This document shows, in pieces, positions 29,876-40,131 of a DNA stretch of 64,000 bases (the first letter of the stretch is position 1; the number at the start of each line of letters is the position of its first letter). A program made the position numbers and the translations under genes. Source of the stretch: Pararhodobacter oceanensis (GTDB lineage Bacteria > Pseudomonadota > Alphaproteobacteria > Rhodobacterales > Rhodobacteraceae). A model generated the notes under the pieces. The model ran no database searches, was not told the origin of the DNA, and saw only the letters and a program-made list of their open reading frames with translations. The stretch spans positions 806,001 to 870,000 of the forward strand of contig NZ_QDKM01000001.1 of assembly GCF_003076755.1 (NCBI RefSeq). Reading direction: 5' to 3'.

Positions 29876-30442
29876 TCACAGCAGCCGCAGACGCACTGAA
29901 TTCTCGACAAACCGCCCGGGGATCAGAAAACCCGAATCACTCAGAAACGGAAATTCGCCGCTCCAGTCGCGGAATTTGTCATTGGTCACCACCCGCGCGC
30001 GCAGGGTCTTGGCGCTGTTCAGGATCAGCGGATCGGCGGGGGTGCCCTTGGGCGCGACAAAAATCGCCCGCTCCGGCACCCCGATATGGCGCGCCAAAGG
30101 CTTCGGCCCCAGATATTGCCCTTTGGTCAGATAGCCTGCATTCGCATCAAACCAGACCACCGGCGTCAGCCCTTCGCGCTGCAGTGCGCCAACCACCTGT
30201 TTGACGCTGTCGAGATCGGGCTTGTTGTCGCGCCAATGCATCACATTCGAGCCGTCGATCACCACATGCCCGCGCCGCCGCGGCGCCTCGGGCTTGAGCG
30301 CCGCCAGCACCAACAGCAGGAACGCCGCCGAGGCCGAGACCAGCCCGAGCAACAAGGCAGTCTGCCCCAATGGGCTACCGGGAAGCATGCTGCCGAAGAC
30401 GGTGGCGATGGAGAGGGAGAAAAGGACCAAGGGAATCTGCAT
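29876..30442 (-). CDS. Membrane-anchored NYN-domain (Zc3h12a-like) ribonuclease
   Basis: 188 residues. Two hydrophobic segments occupy residues 1-48 (IPLVLFSLSIATVFG; ALLLGLVSASAAFLLLVLAAL). A PIN-like NYN domain follows: VVIDGSNVMHWRDNKPDLDSV, PVVWFDANAG and VVTNDKFRDW. The conserved acidic residues (Asp of DGSN, Asp of DNK, Asp of NDKFRDW) are those used for metal-dependent RNA cleavage in the Zc3h12a/MCPIP1 family. Ribonuclease activity is inferred from the fold. Confidence 0.75.
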   Translation of the reverse strand: MQIPLVLFSLSIATVFGSMLPGSPLGQTALLLGLVSASAAFLLLVLAALKPEAPRRRGHVVIDGSNVMHWRDNKPDLDSVKQVVGALQREGLTPVVWFDANAGYLTKGQYLGPKPLARHIGVPERAIFVAPKGTPADPLILNSAKTLRARVVTNDKFRDWSGEFPFLSDSGFLIPGRFVENSVRLRLL

Positions 30443-30595
30443 GCGCGCAACCTGCGCAGTCTAAATGGTCCAAGGCGGGCCGATCTGTGGCAATTCCATG
30501 GCCCTGCGGGTTAATTTCACAACGCTGTGGTTCCGCAACCGCAACAATCGCGGGACCCTCTCGGGCACGGCCCAAGGCGCCATGCTCCGCGGCAT

Positions 30596-30630
30596 AAAAA
30601 AGGGCCGCCCTGCATCCGTAAGACGGCCCC
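30596..30630 (-). terminator. Rho-independent terminator of ilvC
   Basis: On the minus strand GGGCCG(TC)...GGCGGCCC forms a stem around an internal loop and runs directly into TTTTTT. It lies 21 bases after the ilvC stop codon. Confidence 0.75.
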
Positions 30631-30650
30631 GAATGGTGAGTGAACAGCGC

Positions 30651-32262
<1,612 letters not shown>

Positions 32263-32313
32263 CCTCCACAACCAACGCCCGCACCGCGAAGGCCCTGCAC
32301 ACCCCGGCTTCAA

Positions 32314-32333
32314 CTTGCCCCAAATACTCATTC
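32314..32333 (+). repeat. 3'-end motif CCCCAAATACTCATTC
   Basis: Copy of the AAATAYYC motif about 50 bases after the first Lrp stop codon, preceded by GGCTTCAACTTG as at 12.66 kb. No hairpin follows. Confidence 0.5.
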
Positions 32334-32368
32334 TACGGCCACAACAAGCACCCCGCGATGCTAACCCG

Positions 32369-32824
32369 ATGCTAACCCTCGATGACACCGACCGCGCGAT
32401 CCTGCGCGCGCTCAGCCAGGACGCCACCCTCAGCGCTGGCGCTCTGGGCCGCCAATTGGGCCTGAGCCAACCCGCGACATGGCGCCGGATCAAAGCCCTG
32501 ACCGAGAGCGGCGCGTTGGCGGGCCGCCGGTTGATCCTCGACCACGCCGCGCTTGGCTTTGGCGTCACGGTATTTCTGGGCATCACTCTCGCCACCAAAG
32601 GCCGCGTCTCGCTCGAGGATTTCGAGCGCGCGGTCAGCGCCATCCCCGAGGTGCAAACCGTGCAGCATGTCTTGGGTCATTACGATTACCGTCTAAGGGT
32701 GGTCGCCCGCGACCTGCCGGATTTCGAGCGTGTGCTGCGCCGCCGGATCATGACATTGCCCGGGGTGGGCAATGTCGACGCCAATGTGCTGCTGAGCGAA
32801 GACCGCCGCCCCGGCCCCCTCTAA
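32369..32824 (+). CDS. Lrp/AsnC-family transcriptional regulator (second copy)
   Basis: 151 residues, same layout as its neighbour: DDTDRAILRALSQDATLSAG, recognition helix QPATWRRIKALTESGAL, then the RAM domain (LGHYDYRLRVVARDLPDF). The sequences are clearly related but divergent, so this is an old duplication rather than a recent one. The ribosome binding site is weak, and a direct repeat GATGCTAACC(C) straddles the start codon. Targets are unknown. It ends directly before the strongest 3'-end hairpin module. Confidence 0.82.
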   Translation: MLTLDDTDRAILRALSQDATLSAGALGRQLGLSQPATWRRIKALTESGALAGRRLILDHAALGFGVTVFLGITLATKGRVSLEDFERAVSAIPEVQTVQHVLGHYDYRLRVVARDLPDFERVLRRRIMTLPGVGNVDANVLLSEDRRPGPL

Positions 32825-32936
32825 CGTCATCTGTCCAGAAAATATCCTCGGGGGTCTCCAAGGGGGTGGAAAACCCCCTTGGCGGGTGTGGGCAGGCCCA
32901 TGCGGTCATTGGGGGCTCGATGCCCCCGATGACCGC
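32825..32936 (+). repeat. 3'-end module with two long hairpins
   Basis: CGTCATCTGTCCAGAAAATA with the following TCCTCGGGG is followed by stem CCAAGGGGG/CCCCCTTGG (32858-32866, 32874-32882). A 15-bp stem then pairs 32902-32916 with 32922-32936, with one G-T pair and loop TCGAT. The first 28 bases almost exactly match, in reverse complement, the site at 40.07 kb. It probably ends transcription of the second Lrp gene, although no T-run follows. Confidence 0.65.
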
Positions 32937-33036
32937 CCCCTAATCGCCCCTTTCCCGACGCATTCCCCGCGCAGCACCCTTGATTCCCCCCGCTAACCCC
33001 CGTAGAGACAGCCCGATTCAATTCAGGAGCCGTCCG

Positions 33037-34200
33037 ATGCAAGCCGCCCAGAAGTCGCCGCGCCCGACCGCCTGTCTCGTTCTCGCCGATGGCACAATTT
33101 TCTATGGCTATGGCTTCGGCGCCACCGGCCAGACCGTCGCGGAACTCTGCTTTAACACGGCAATGACCGGCTATCAGGAAATCATGACCGACCCCTCCTA
33201 TGCGGGGCAGGTGGTGACCTTCACCTTCCCGCATATCGGCAACACCGGCGTCACCGCCGAGGATGACGAATCGCAGCAGGGTGTCGCTGCCGGCATGGTG
33301 GTGAAATGGGATCCGACCGAGCCGTCGAACTGGCGCGCCACGGCCGATCTGACCGAGTGGATGACCCGTCAGGGGCGCATCGGCATCGGCGGGATCGACA
33401 CCCGTCGCTTGACCCGCGCGATCCGCCAGTTGGGCGCGCCGCATGTGGCGCTGGCGCATGATCCCGAGGGCAATTTCGACATCGACGCGCTGTTGCAACA
33501 GGCCCGCGACTGGAGCGGGCTTGAGGGCCGCGATCTCGCCCGCGAGGTCTCTTGCACGCAAAGCTACCGCTGGGACCAGATGCTCTGGGCCTGGCCCGAT
33601 GGCTATGCGACGCAAACCGCACCGCTGCATAAGGTCGTCGCACTCGATTTCGGCGCCAAACGCAACATCCTGCGCTCGCTGGCCTCGGCGGGCTGTGATG
33701 TCACCGTGCTGCCCGCCACCGCCACCGCCGAAGAGGTGCTGGCGCTCAATCCTGACGGCGTATTCCTGTCCAACGGTCCCGGCGATCCGGCGGCGACCGG
33801 CGAATACGCGGTGCCGATGATCAAGGGCGTTCTGGCCGCCGATCTGCCTGTCTTTGGCATTTGCCTTGGCCACCAGATGCTGGCGCTGGCGCTCGGCGCC
33901 AAGACGGTGAAAATGAACCACGGCCACCACGGCGCCAACCATCCGGTGAAAAACCACGCCACCGGCAAGGTCGAGATCACCTCGATGAACCACGGGTTTA
34001 CTGTCGACAGCCAGAGCCTGCCCGCGGGCGTCACCGAGACCCATATCTCGCTGTTTGACGGCTCGAACTGCGGCATCCGTCTGGCCGACAAGCCGGTGTT
34101 TTCGGTGCAATACCACCCCGAAGCCAGCCCCGGCCCGCAGGACAGCCATTATCTGTTCGAGGATTTCACCAAGGCGATGGCCGCGCGGGTGCCCGCTTAA
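33037..34200 (+). CDS. carA: Carbamoyl-phosphate synthase small (glutaminase) subunit
   Basis: 387 residues. An N-terminal CarA domain (CLVLADGTIFYGYGFG, CFNTAMTGYQEIMTDPSYAG) is followed by a class I glutamine amidotransferase. That domain has FGICLGHQMLALALG (nucleophile Cys) and VQYHPEASPGPQD (catalytic His-Glu). It supplies ammonia to CarB for arginine and pyrimidine synthesis. AGGAGCCGTCCG precedes the ATG at 33037. carB is not adjacent; a hairpin and an unrelated gene follow. Confidence 0.96.
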   Translation: MQAAQKSPRPTACLVLADGTIFYGYGFGATGQTVAELCFNTAMTGYQEIMTDPSYAGQVVTFTFPHIGNTGVTAEDDESQQGVAAGMVVKWDPTEPSNWRATADLTEWMTRQGRIGIGGIDTRRLTRAIRQLGAPHVALAHDPEGNFDIDALLQQARDWSGLEGRDLAREVSCTQSYRWDQMLWAWPDGYATQTAPLHKVVALDFGAKRNILRSLASAGCDVTVLPATATAEEVLALNPDGVFLSNGPGDPAATGEYAVPMIKGVLAADLPVFGICLGHQMLALALGAKTVKMNHGHHGANHPVKNHATGKVEITSMNHGFTVDSQSLPAGVTETHISLFDGSNCGIRLADKPVFSVQYHPEASPGPQDSHYLFEDFTKAMAARVPA

Positions 34201-34210
34201 GACCAGCCGC

Positions 34211-34234
34211 CCAAGATCAGCCGCCTGATCTTGG
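34211..34234 (+). terminator. Hairpin downstream of carA
   Basis: A perfect 9-bp stem CCAAGATCA/TGATCTTGG with a six-base loop lies ten bases after the carA stop. No T-tract follows, so it may stabilise the 3' end or be a weak terminator. Confidence 0.45.
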
Positions 34235-34454
34235 CGCCACTCGCCTTGATTTGAACGCGCCGGATGGTGTGAGCGCATCTGCCATGCAAAGTGCCTCGCC
34301 CCCTCCGGCACTTCCTCCGATCTATGTGTCACAGGGCGCTTCGCCGCCTTTCGCAGTGAGTTGCAACAAACCCGTTGGCGGGGCGGTATTCGCCTTGCCA
34401 TTACGGTCTCGGCGCAACCGGCGTCTGCGCAAATCCTTTGGACTGCGGCCCGCT

Positions 34455-34469
34455 TTAACCTCCCGTTAA
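34455..34469. promoter_or_regulatory. CtrA-type box TTAA-N7-TTAA
   Basis: TTAACCTCCCGTTAA matches the full alphaproteobacterial CtrA consensus with the exact seven-base spacing. It lies 14 bases before the ATG of the MshEN-glycosyltransferase gene, or about 60 before an alternative GTG at 34528. One match can arise by chance, so binding is a prediction. Confidence 0.45.
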
Positions 34470-34482
34470 CCCCTTTTCACCC

Positions 34483-36528
34483 ATGCTGAGCCTTTGGCCC
34501 TCACCCGGGGCGCAAGGGGGCAACCGCGTGACGCTCGCAACTGCCGCAGTATCGCCGACACCATCCGCGCTGCCGCCACTGGCACCGGCGCGCGCCCCTG
34601 CGCCCATCACGCCAAGCAACCTCACGCCAGCAGATCCTCCCCCTGAAACCCCGCCCGAAACCACCGCCGGGAACCGCCTGCCCTTGGGCGCGATCCTCTT
34701 GCGCAAGGGCGCGATCACCCCCGCCGCGCTGCGCTATGCGCTCGACATCCAGTCACGCCAACAGGCGCGGCTTGGCGACATCCTGCGCGCCCATGGGCTG
34801 GCCAGCGAAGAGATGGTGATCGCCGCGCTGGCCGAGCAATTCCACACCACCGTCATCGACCCCGCCACCAGCCGCCCCGACCCGCGGCTGATCGACAGGC
34901 TCGGACCGCGTCGCTGCCTGCGGCTCAACTGCCTGCCGTGGCTGCGCGCCGGCTCCATCATCGTGGTCGCCTGCTCCACCCCTGACCAATTCGCCCGTAT
35001 CCGCCCCGAACTCGAGGCGGCGCTGGGGCCGGTGACCATGGCGGTGATCGGCGAGACCGCATTGCACCGCGCGCTGATCGCCTCGCACCGCAGCACCCTG
35101 CAGTTGATGGCGGAAACCTGTGTCGAGGCCGAGGAAAGCTGCCGCACTTGGGACGCGCGCCGTTTCAGCCGGTTGATCGCGGGGTTCGCCCTCGGCATAC
35201 TGATCGCCAGCGTGATCGCGCCGGTCGCCGCCTTTCTGACCCTCTTTGGCGTGGTGATCCTTGCGCTGGTGCTGGGCAACCTGCTGAAAATCGCCGCCGC
35301 CACCACCCAAATCCGCGCCACACGGGCCGAAGAGGCGCGCGGACACAGCGATCTGGCGCTCAGTCAGACCGCGCGCAAACCCACCGTGACAATGATGGTG
35401 CCGATGTTTCGCGAGCCCGATATCGCGCCGCGTCTGGTGCGCCGGCTCGGCGCGCTGACCTACCCGCGCGAACTTCTGGACATCCTGCTGGTTGTTGAAG
35501 AGGACGACCATCTGACCCGCGACGCGCTGGCGGCCAGCGATCTGCCGCATTGGATGCGGGTGATTCCGGTGCCCGATTCCGACCTGCGCACCAAGCCGCG
35601 GGCGCTCAATTACGCGCTGAATTTCGCCCGTGGCTCGATTGTCGGGGTCTATGACGCCGAGGATGCGCCCGAATCCGACCAACTCCACCGCGTCACCGCG
35701 CATTTCGCCCGCGCAGCACCGGATTTGGCCTGTATCCAAGGGGTTCTGGACTATTACAACCCGCGCACCAACTGGCTCAGCCGCTGTTTCACCATCGAAT
35801 ATGCGGCATGGTTCCGGCTGATGCTGCCGGGGCTTGAAAAACTCGGGCTGGTCGTGCCCCTCGGCGGCACCACGCTGTTCTTTCGCCGTGCATTGCTGGA
35901 AAAACTCGGCGGTTGGGACGCCTATAACGTCACCGAAGACGCCGATCTCGGCATCCGGCTGGCGCGCCACGGCTACCGCACGGAGCTGTTGCAAACCGTG
36001 ACCATGGAGGAGGCCAATTGCCGCGTCTGGCCGTGGATCAAACAACGCTCGCGCTGGCTCAAGGGCTACGCGATGACCTATGCGGTGCATATGCGGCAAC
36101 CGGCGCTGCTCTGGCGGCAATTGGGCGCGCGGCGGTTTTTCGGGATGCAGGTGCTGTTTCTCGGCACCTTGATCCAGTTCCTGCTGGCGCCGATCCTGTG
36201 GAGCTTCTGGATCATGCTTTTCGGCCTTGGCCATCCGCTGGCCGCGACCCTGCCCGCTTGGGCCCTGCCCTGTGTGGCGGCGATATTCTTCCTGTCCGAA
36301 GTCGCGGGGCTGACGATCAATATCATCGCCCTCAAGGCCGCGCGCCACCGCTTCTTGCGGCTCTGGGCGCTGTCACTGCATCTGTATTTCCCGCTCGCCG
36401 CCGTCGCCGCCTATAAGGGGCTCTGGGAGATGATCACCAGCCCGTTTTACTGGGATAAAACCGCCCATGGCATCCATGACAGCGCCAGCCTGCCGCCTTT
36501 GCAAGCTCTGCGCCCGATGGCGGGATAG
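34483..36528 (+). CDS. Membrane glycosyltransferase family 2 with N-terminal MshEN (c-di-GMP-type) domain
   Basis: 681 residues. A Pro/Ala-rich leader to about 62 precedes an MshEN/T2SSE_N domain: two repeats RLPLGAILLRKGAITPAAL and RLGDILRAHGLASEEMVIAA fit the RLGxxLxxxGxI c-di-GMP-binding pattern. Two spans (about 228-270) lead to a GT2 catalytic domain with YDAEDAPE (metal DxD-like), TEDADLGIRL and QRSRWLKG, the processive-synthase QxxRW motif. Four C-terminal spans follow. It probably makes or exports a surface polysaccharide under c-di-GMP control, comparable to E. coli NfrB with the domain order reversed. The polymer is unknown. Confidence 0.82.
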   Translation: MLSLWPSPGAQGGNRVTLATAAVSPTPSALPPLAPARAPAPITPSNLTPADPPPETPPETTAGNRLPLGAILLRKGAITPAALRYALDIQSRQQARLGDILRAHGLASEEMVIAALAEQFHTTVIDPATSRPDPRLIDRLGPRRCLRLNCLPWLRAGSIIVVACSTPDQFARIRPELEAALGPVTMAVIGETALHRALIASHRSTLQLMAETCVEAEESCRTWDARRFSRLIAGFALGILIASVIAPVAAFLTLFGVVILALVLGNLLKIAAATTQIRATRAEEARGHSDLALSQTARKPTVTMMVPMFREPDIAPRLVRRLGALTYPRELLDILLVVEEDDHLTRDALAASDLPHWMRVIPVPDSDLRTKPRALNYALNFARGSIVGVYDAEDAPESDQLHRVTAHFARAAPDLACIQGVLDYYNPRTNWLSRCFTIEYAAWFRLMLPGLEKLGLVVPLGGTTLFFRRALLEKLGGWDAYNVTEDADLGIRLARHGYRTELLQTVTMEEANCRVWPWIKQRSRWLKGYAMTYAVHMRQPALLWRQLGARRFFGMQVLFLGTLIQFLLAPILWSFWIMLFGLGHPLAATLPAWALPCVAAIFFLSEVAGLTINIIALKAARHRFLRLWALSLHLYFPLAAVAAYKGLWEMITSPFYWDKTAHGIHDSASLPPLQALRPMAG

Positions 36529-36530
36529 GC

Positions 36531-37187
36531 CTAAGGTCCCTGCCGGTCGCGGCCCTCGGATTCCAGCTTGAGCCGCGCCTCGAAGGCCTTGGAAATATGA
36601 TTGCGCAGCGCCGCATCCGCCGCCTCGCCATCGCCGCGCTCGATCGCCCTGACCAGCGCCGTATGCTCGTCCAGCGCCGCCGAACCGCGCCCCGCAACCT
36701 CCAGCGAGGTAGTCGCCAAAAGCGCCATCGAGCGATGCACCAGATCCAGTTGCTGCACCAAAAACCGGTTGTGCGAGGCCAGATGGATCTGCTTGTGAAA
36801 CCGTTTGTTCGCGCGGCTCAGCGCCTGCGGGTCATCGACCAGCGCCTGATCCTCCTCGATCATCGCATTGAGCAGCCGCACCTCTTCGACATTGGCATGT
36901 TTCGCCGCCAGCCGCGCCGCCAACCCCTCGAGTTCGGCGCGCACCACATAGAGTTCGGCCAGTTGGTTGTGATCCAGCGAGGCGACAATCAGCGAGCGCC
37001 CGTCGCGGGTCAGCAGGGATTGCGTCTCTAACCGCTGCAGCGCCTCGCGGATCGGGGTGCGCGAGACGCCCAGACGCTCGGCCAGTTCCGATTCCACCAG
37101 CCGGTCACCGGGCCGATAGACACCGTCATCAATCGCCTGCAGGATCAGCGAATACGCATCAAGCGAGGTCTGGCGGGCGTCATTCAT
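36531..37187 (-). CDS. GntR-family regulator (FadR/FCD subfamily)
   Basis: 218 residues. The N-terminal winged helix (YRPGDRLVESELAERLGVSRTPIREALQRLE) is the GntR signature. An all-helical FCD effector domain follows with NKRFHKQIHLASHN and ALVRAIERGDGEAADAALRNHI, whose His/Asp residues usually bind a metal and a carboxylate ligand. The start at 37187 was preferred to 37286. It ends two bases from the convergent glycosyltransferase gene, and its target is not evident from position. Confidence 0.88.
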   Translation of the reverse strand: MNDARQTSLDAYSLILQAIDDGVYRPGDRLVESELAERLGVSRTPIREALQRLETQSLLTRDGRSLIVASLDHNQLAELYVVRAELEGLAARLAAKHANVEEVRLLNAMIEEDQALVDDPQALSRANKRFHKQIHLASHNRFLVQQLDLVHRSMALLATTSLEVAGRGSAALDEHTALVRAIERGDGEAADAALRNHISKAFEARLKLESEGRDRQGP

Positions 37188-37343
37188 AGCAAGGTCACAC
37201 GGCTGTTGAGGGCATCTATCGGTTGCGCGGGCCACTATGGTCTTGCGCTGCGCCGCTCTGCAAGCCCCGATTGCCGCAAGCCGCACGCCCCGCAGATGCC
37301 CCCGCCCCTTGCGCCACAGACGCCAAGCGGCTAGCGATCACTC

Positions 37344-37985
37344 ATGGCACAGATAGATTTCCAGCATGTCGACACTTGGGTCTTTGACCTCGACAACACG
37401 CTTTACCCGCCCCATATGCGCCTCTTCGACCAGATCGAGCGCAAAATGGTCGATTATGTCATCCGCACCACCGGCGTTGATCACGCGCAGGCGCATCACC
37501 TGCGGCGCAGCTATTGGGCCGAATATGGCACCACGCTGGCCGGTCTGATGGCGCATCACGGTGTCGATCCGGTGCCCTATCTGGTCGAGGTGCATGACAT
37601 TGATTTCTCCGTGCTCGACCCCGATCCCGAGTTGCGCGCGGCGATCACCCGTCTGCAGGGGCGGCGCATTGTCTATACCAATGGCTCGGCCCCCTATGCG
37701 CAGCGGGTGCTCGAAGCACGCGGGCTCTCGGGCCTGTTTGATGCAGTTTACGGGGTCGAGGATGCCGATTATCACCCCAAGCCCCGCGCCGAAGCCTTCG
37801 ACAAGGTCTTCACCCGCGACGGGCTGAAAACCCAAAGCGCGGCGATGTTCGAGGATGATCCGCGCAACCTCAAAGTGCCGCATGATCTGGGCATGCGCAC
37901 GGTGTTGGTGACCCCCGAGCATGAGGCCCATGACCATGTCCATCACCACACCGACGATCTGACCGGCTTTCTGACGCGGCTCTGA
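37344..37985 (+). CDS. HAD-family pyrimidine 5'-nucleotidase
   Basis: 213 residues. Motif I VFDLDNTLYPP (nucleophile Asp), motif II IVYTNGSAPYA, the Lys in DYHPKPRAEAFD, and motif III MFEDDPRNLKVPHDLG are all intact. The cap has the helical pattern of the YjjG/SDT1-type pyrimidine nucleotidases. It likely dephosphorylates UMP/CMP or related small phosphates. The C-terminus is His-rich (HEAHDHVHHHTDD), possibly metal-binding by chance. Confidence 0.83.
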   Translation: MAQIDFQHVDTWVFDLDNTLYPPHMRLFDQIERKMVDYVIRTTGVDHAQAHHLRRSYWAEYGTTLAGLMAHHGVDPVPYLVEVHDIDFSVLDPDPELRAAITRLQGRRIVYTNGSAPYAQRVLEARGLSGLFDAVYGVEDADYHPKPRAEAFDKVFTRDGLKTQSAAMFEDDPRNLKVPHDLGMRTVLVTPEHEAHDHVHHHTDDLTGFLTRL

Positions 37986-38245
37986 TCGCAGGGCGGGTCT
38001 GCTGCCGATCTCTCGCTGTCCTGTCACTATTCCGGCGCTGGCCTGACACCAGATCGCTGCCGGTCTGCTGTTGCGCGGTCGCCCTTGTGGCGCCTCTGAT
38101 CGGGCGCCGTTTGCGCCCCTCTACCTCGCAGCCGCAGCGCCGTTTTGTCGCAGGGGGCAGAATGTCGCGCCGTGGCATTTCGTCCAATGGCGGGCGCGGC
38201 AGGGCAAACCCATATCCGGCATATATCTTTGAACCGGAGTGCCCC

Positions 38246-38482
38246 ATGACCACCGCAGACAGCTTCACCCTTGCCCCCTCGCGCAGCCAGCGGAATTCGC
38301 TCGGCGCGATTGCCCGTCTTTGGGCCGCCATGGGCGAGCATGCGCCGCTCTATGTGGTCTTGGTGGTGGTCGCGCTCTGGGCCAGCGCGGTGGCGATCTT
38401 TGGCCTGCCCGGTCTCTATCTGCCTGCGGTCGGTTTCGCGCCGATGATGATTGCCATGCTGGTCGCGATCACCCGCGGCTAA
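38246..38482 (+). CDS. Small membrane protein
   Basis: 78 residues with a soluble 33-residue N-terminus (MTTADSFTLAPSRS) and two hydrophobic spans, YVVLVVVALWASAVAIFGL and LPAVGFAPMMIAMLVAI, separated by a GLY-containing turn. CCGGAGTGCCCC precedes the ATG. I do not recognise a family with certainty. The 260 bases upstream show no gene, and nothing else stands out there. Codon bias and the clean ribosome binding site support a real gene. Confidence 0.65.
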   Translation: MTTADSFTLAPSRSQRNSLGAIARLWAAMGEHAPLYVVLVVVALWASAVAIFGLPGLYLPAVGFAPMMIAMLVAITRG

Positions 38483-38594
38483 ATCCGCCCCGTCAGTGGC
38501 ATAAAACCGGTGCCTGCGCTGATCTGGCGCTGGCCCTGACCTCGCAACCCGCGCGCGCCTGCGTTACACAGGCGGCAGGCAATCGGAGGTCACT

Positions 38595-39785
38595 ATGCGC
38601 GAGTCGGTGGATATCTTGATTTCTGGCGGAGGCGTGGCCGGTCTGGCCGCCGCCGCCGGTTTCGGCGCGGCAGGCTATTCGGTGGTCATTGTCGACCCCG
38701 CCCCGCCGATCACCGAAGGCACCGCGACCGGTGCCGATCTGCGCACCACCGCCTTCTTGCAGCCCTCGCTTCCGGTTCTGCGCGACACCGGCCTCTGGGA
38801 GCGGCTCGAGCCGCATGCGATGCCGCTGCAGGTGATGCGGATTGTCGATGCCGGCGGCGCCGAGCCCGAAGCCCGCATTGTCCATGACTTCAACGCCGCC
38901 GATGTCTCGGAGCAACCCTTTGGCTGGAACCTGCCGAACTGGCTGCTGCGACGCGAATTTGTCACCCATCTGGCGCGCCTCCCGAATGTCGATTTCCGCC
39001 CCGGCACCGGCACCAAATCCCTGTTCACCCGCGAAAGCGAGGCGCTGGTCACGCTGAGTGACGGCGCGCAGCTGCGGGCGCAACTGGTGATCGGTGCCGA
39101 CGGGCGCAACTCAAAGGTGCGCAAGGCGCTCGGCATCGGTGTCAGCACCACCCGCTACGGGCAAAAGGCGCTGGCCTTCGCCGTCACCCACCCCGAGCCG
39201 CATGGCAATGTCTCGACCGAGATCCACCGCAGCGGAGGCCCTTTCACCTTGGTCCCGCTGCCCGATCATCAAGGCAAACCCTGTTCGGCGGTGATCTGGA
39301 TGGAAACCGGCCCCGAGATCGAGCGCCTGCGCAATCTGTCGCCCGAAGCCTTCACCGAAGCGATGAACACGCGGTCTTGCGGGCTCTATGGCTGGCTGGA
39401 ACTGGCCACGCCGCTGACCGTCTGGCCGATCATCTCGCAGATTGCCGAGCGCTGGACCGGCCAACGCAGCGCGCTGATGGCCGAAGCCGCGCATGTGGTG
39501 CCGCCGATTGGCGCGCAGGGGCTGAACATGAGCCTCGCCGATCTGACCACATTGCTGGAACTCGCCACGCCCGAGACGCTGGGCACGCCCGAGATGCTGC
39601 AGGCCTATGAGCGTCGCCGCGCGCTGGAGGTCAAACTGCGGCAGGTCGGGGTCGATGCGCTCAACCGCGCGTCGATGTTGGAGAGCCGCCCGCTGCGCGA
39701 TCTGCGCGCAGGCGCGTTGAACGCGCTCTATTCCGTCGCCCCGGTGCGCCGCAGCCTGATGCAATTGGGCATCGGGATGCGGTGA
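38595..39785 (+). CDS. UbiH/UbiF/Coq6-family FAD monooxygenase
   Basis: 396 residues. DILISGGGVAGLAAAAGFG is the N-terminal FAD motif, VIGADGRNSKVRKALGI the DG motif, and AHVVPPIGAQGLNMSLADL the second FAD-contact signature of ubiquinone hydroxylases. It probably hydroxylates the ubiquinone ring (C5, C6 or C7 position undetermined) at the membrane surface. The usual GD in the GDAAH stretch reads AEAAH here, a variation also seen in relatives. GGAGG lies before the ATG. Confidence 0.87.
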   Translation: MRESVDILISGGGVAGLAAAAGFGAAGYSVVIVDPAPPITEGTATGADLRTTAFLQPSLPVLRDTGLWERLEPHAMPLQVMRIVDAGGAEPEARIVHDFNAADVSEQPFGWNLPNWLLRREFVTHLARLPNVDFRPGTGTKSLFTRESEALVTLSDGAQLRAQLVIGADGRNSKVRKALGIGVSTTRYGQKALAFAVTHPEPHGNVSTEIHRSGGPFTLVPLPDHQGKPCSAVIWMETGPEIERLRNLSPEAFTEAMNTRSCGLYGWLELATPLTVWPIISQIAERWTGQRSALMAEAAHVVPPIGAQGLNMSLADLTTLLELATPETLGTPEMLQAYERRRALEVKLRQVGVDALNRASMLESRPLRDLRAGALNALYSVAPVRRSLMQLGIGMR

Positions 39786-39829
39786 AAGGGGGCGGGAGCC
39801 AATAAGTTTATGAGCCCCGCAGCACCCCA

Positions 39830-40020
39830 CCCTCTGGCACGGGGGAACCCCGGGCCGCGCCCGACCCTCCCCCCGGGAGGGCGCATCGGCGATGTAAGGC
39901 ACCGCTCGCCCGACATGAGTGCTTTCAAGCTCCACGCGCCATGGAAAGCGCAGGTGCGCCCACCCAGTGTCGGGCGCGTCCCTTCGCGCATTGCTCCGAC
40001 AGTCCAAAGCCGTTTCGGGC
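39830..40020. repeat. Single copy of the long intergenic repeat
   Basis: Shares GGGCCGCGCCCGACCCTCCC, GGGAGGGCGCATCGGCGATG, CACCGCTCGCCCGACAT and CGGGCGCGTCCCTTCGCGC, in the same order, with the units at 20.27-20.73 kb. It lies directly after the UbiH-family gene. It has no coding character of its own. Confidence 0.7.
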
Positions 40021-40037
40021 CAAACAGGTAAGAAAGT

Positions 40038-40130
40038 GGGCGTTGCCCCCTCGCGCTGCGCGCTCACCCCCAGGATATTTTTGGACAGATGACGGGGGGC
40101 CGAGCTGACGGGGGGCCGAGCTGACGGGCG
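40038..40130 (-). repeat. 3'-end module (inverted) plus short tandem repeat
   Basis: GGGCGTTGCCCCC, then CCCCAGGATATTTTTGGACA followed by GATGACG: the reverse complement of the module at 32.83 kb, placed downstream of the minus-strand DUF2783 gene. Directly between it and that gene's stop, the 16-base unit TGACGGGGGGCCGAGC is repeated twice in tandem. Confidence 0.6.
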
Positions 40131-40131
40131 C

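Noticed and set aside
34753-36348. Long minus-strand open frame opposite the MshEN-glycosyltransferase
   Set aside because: Antisense shadow: low-complexity His/Gln/Arg composition, no ribosome binding site, and clear motifs on the plus strand.
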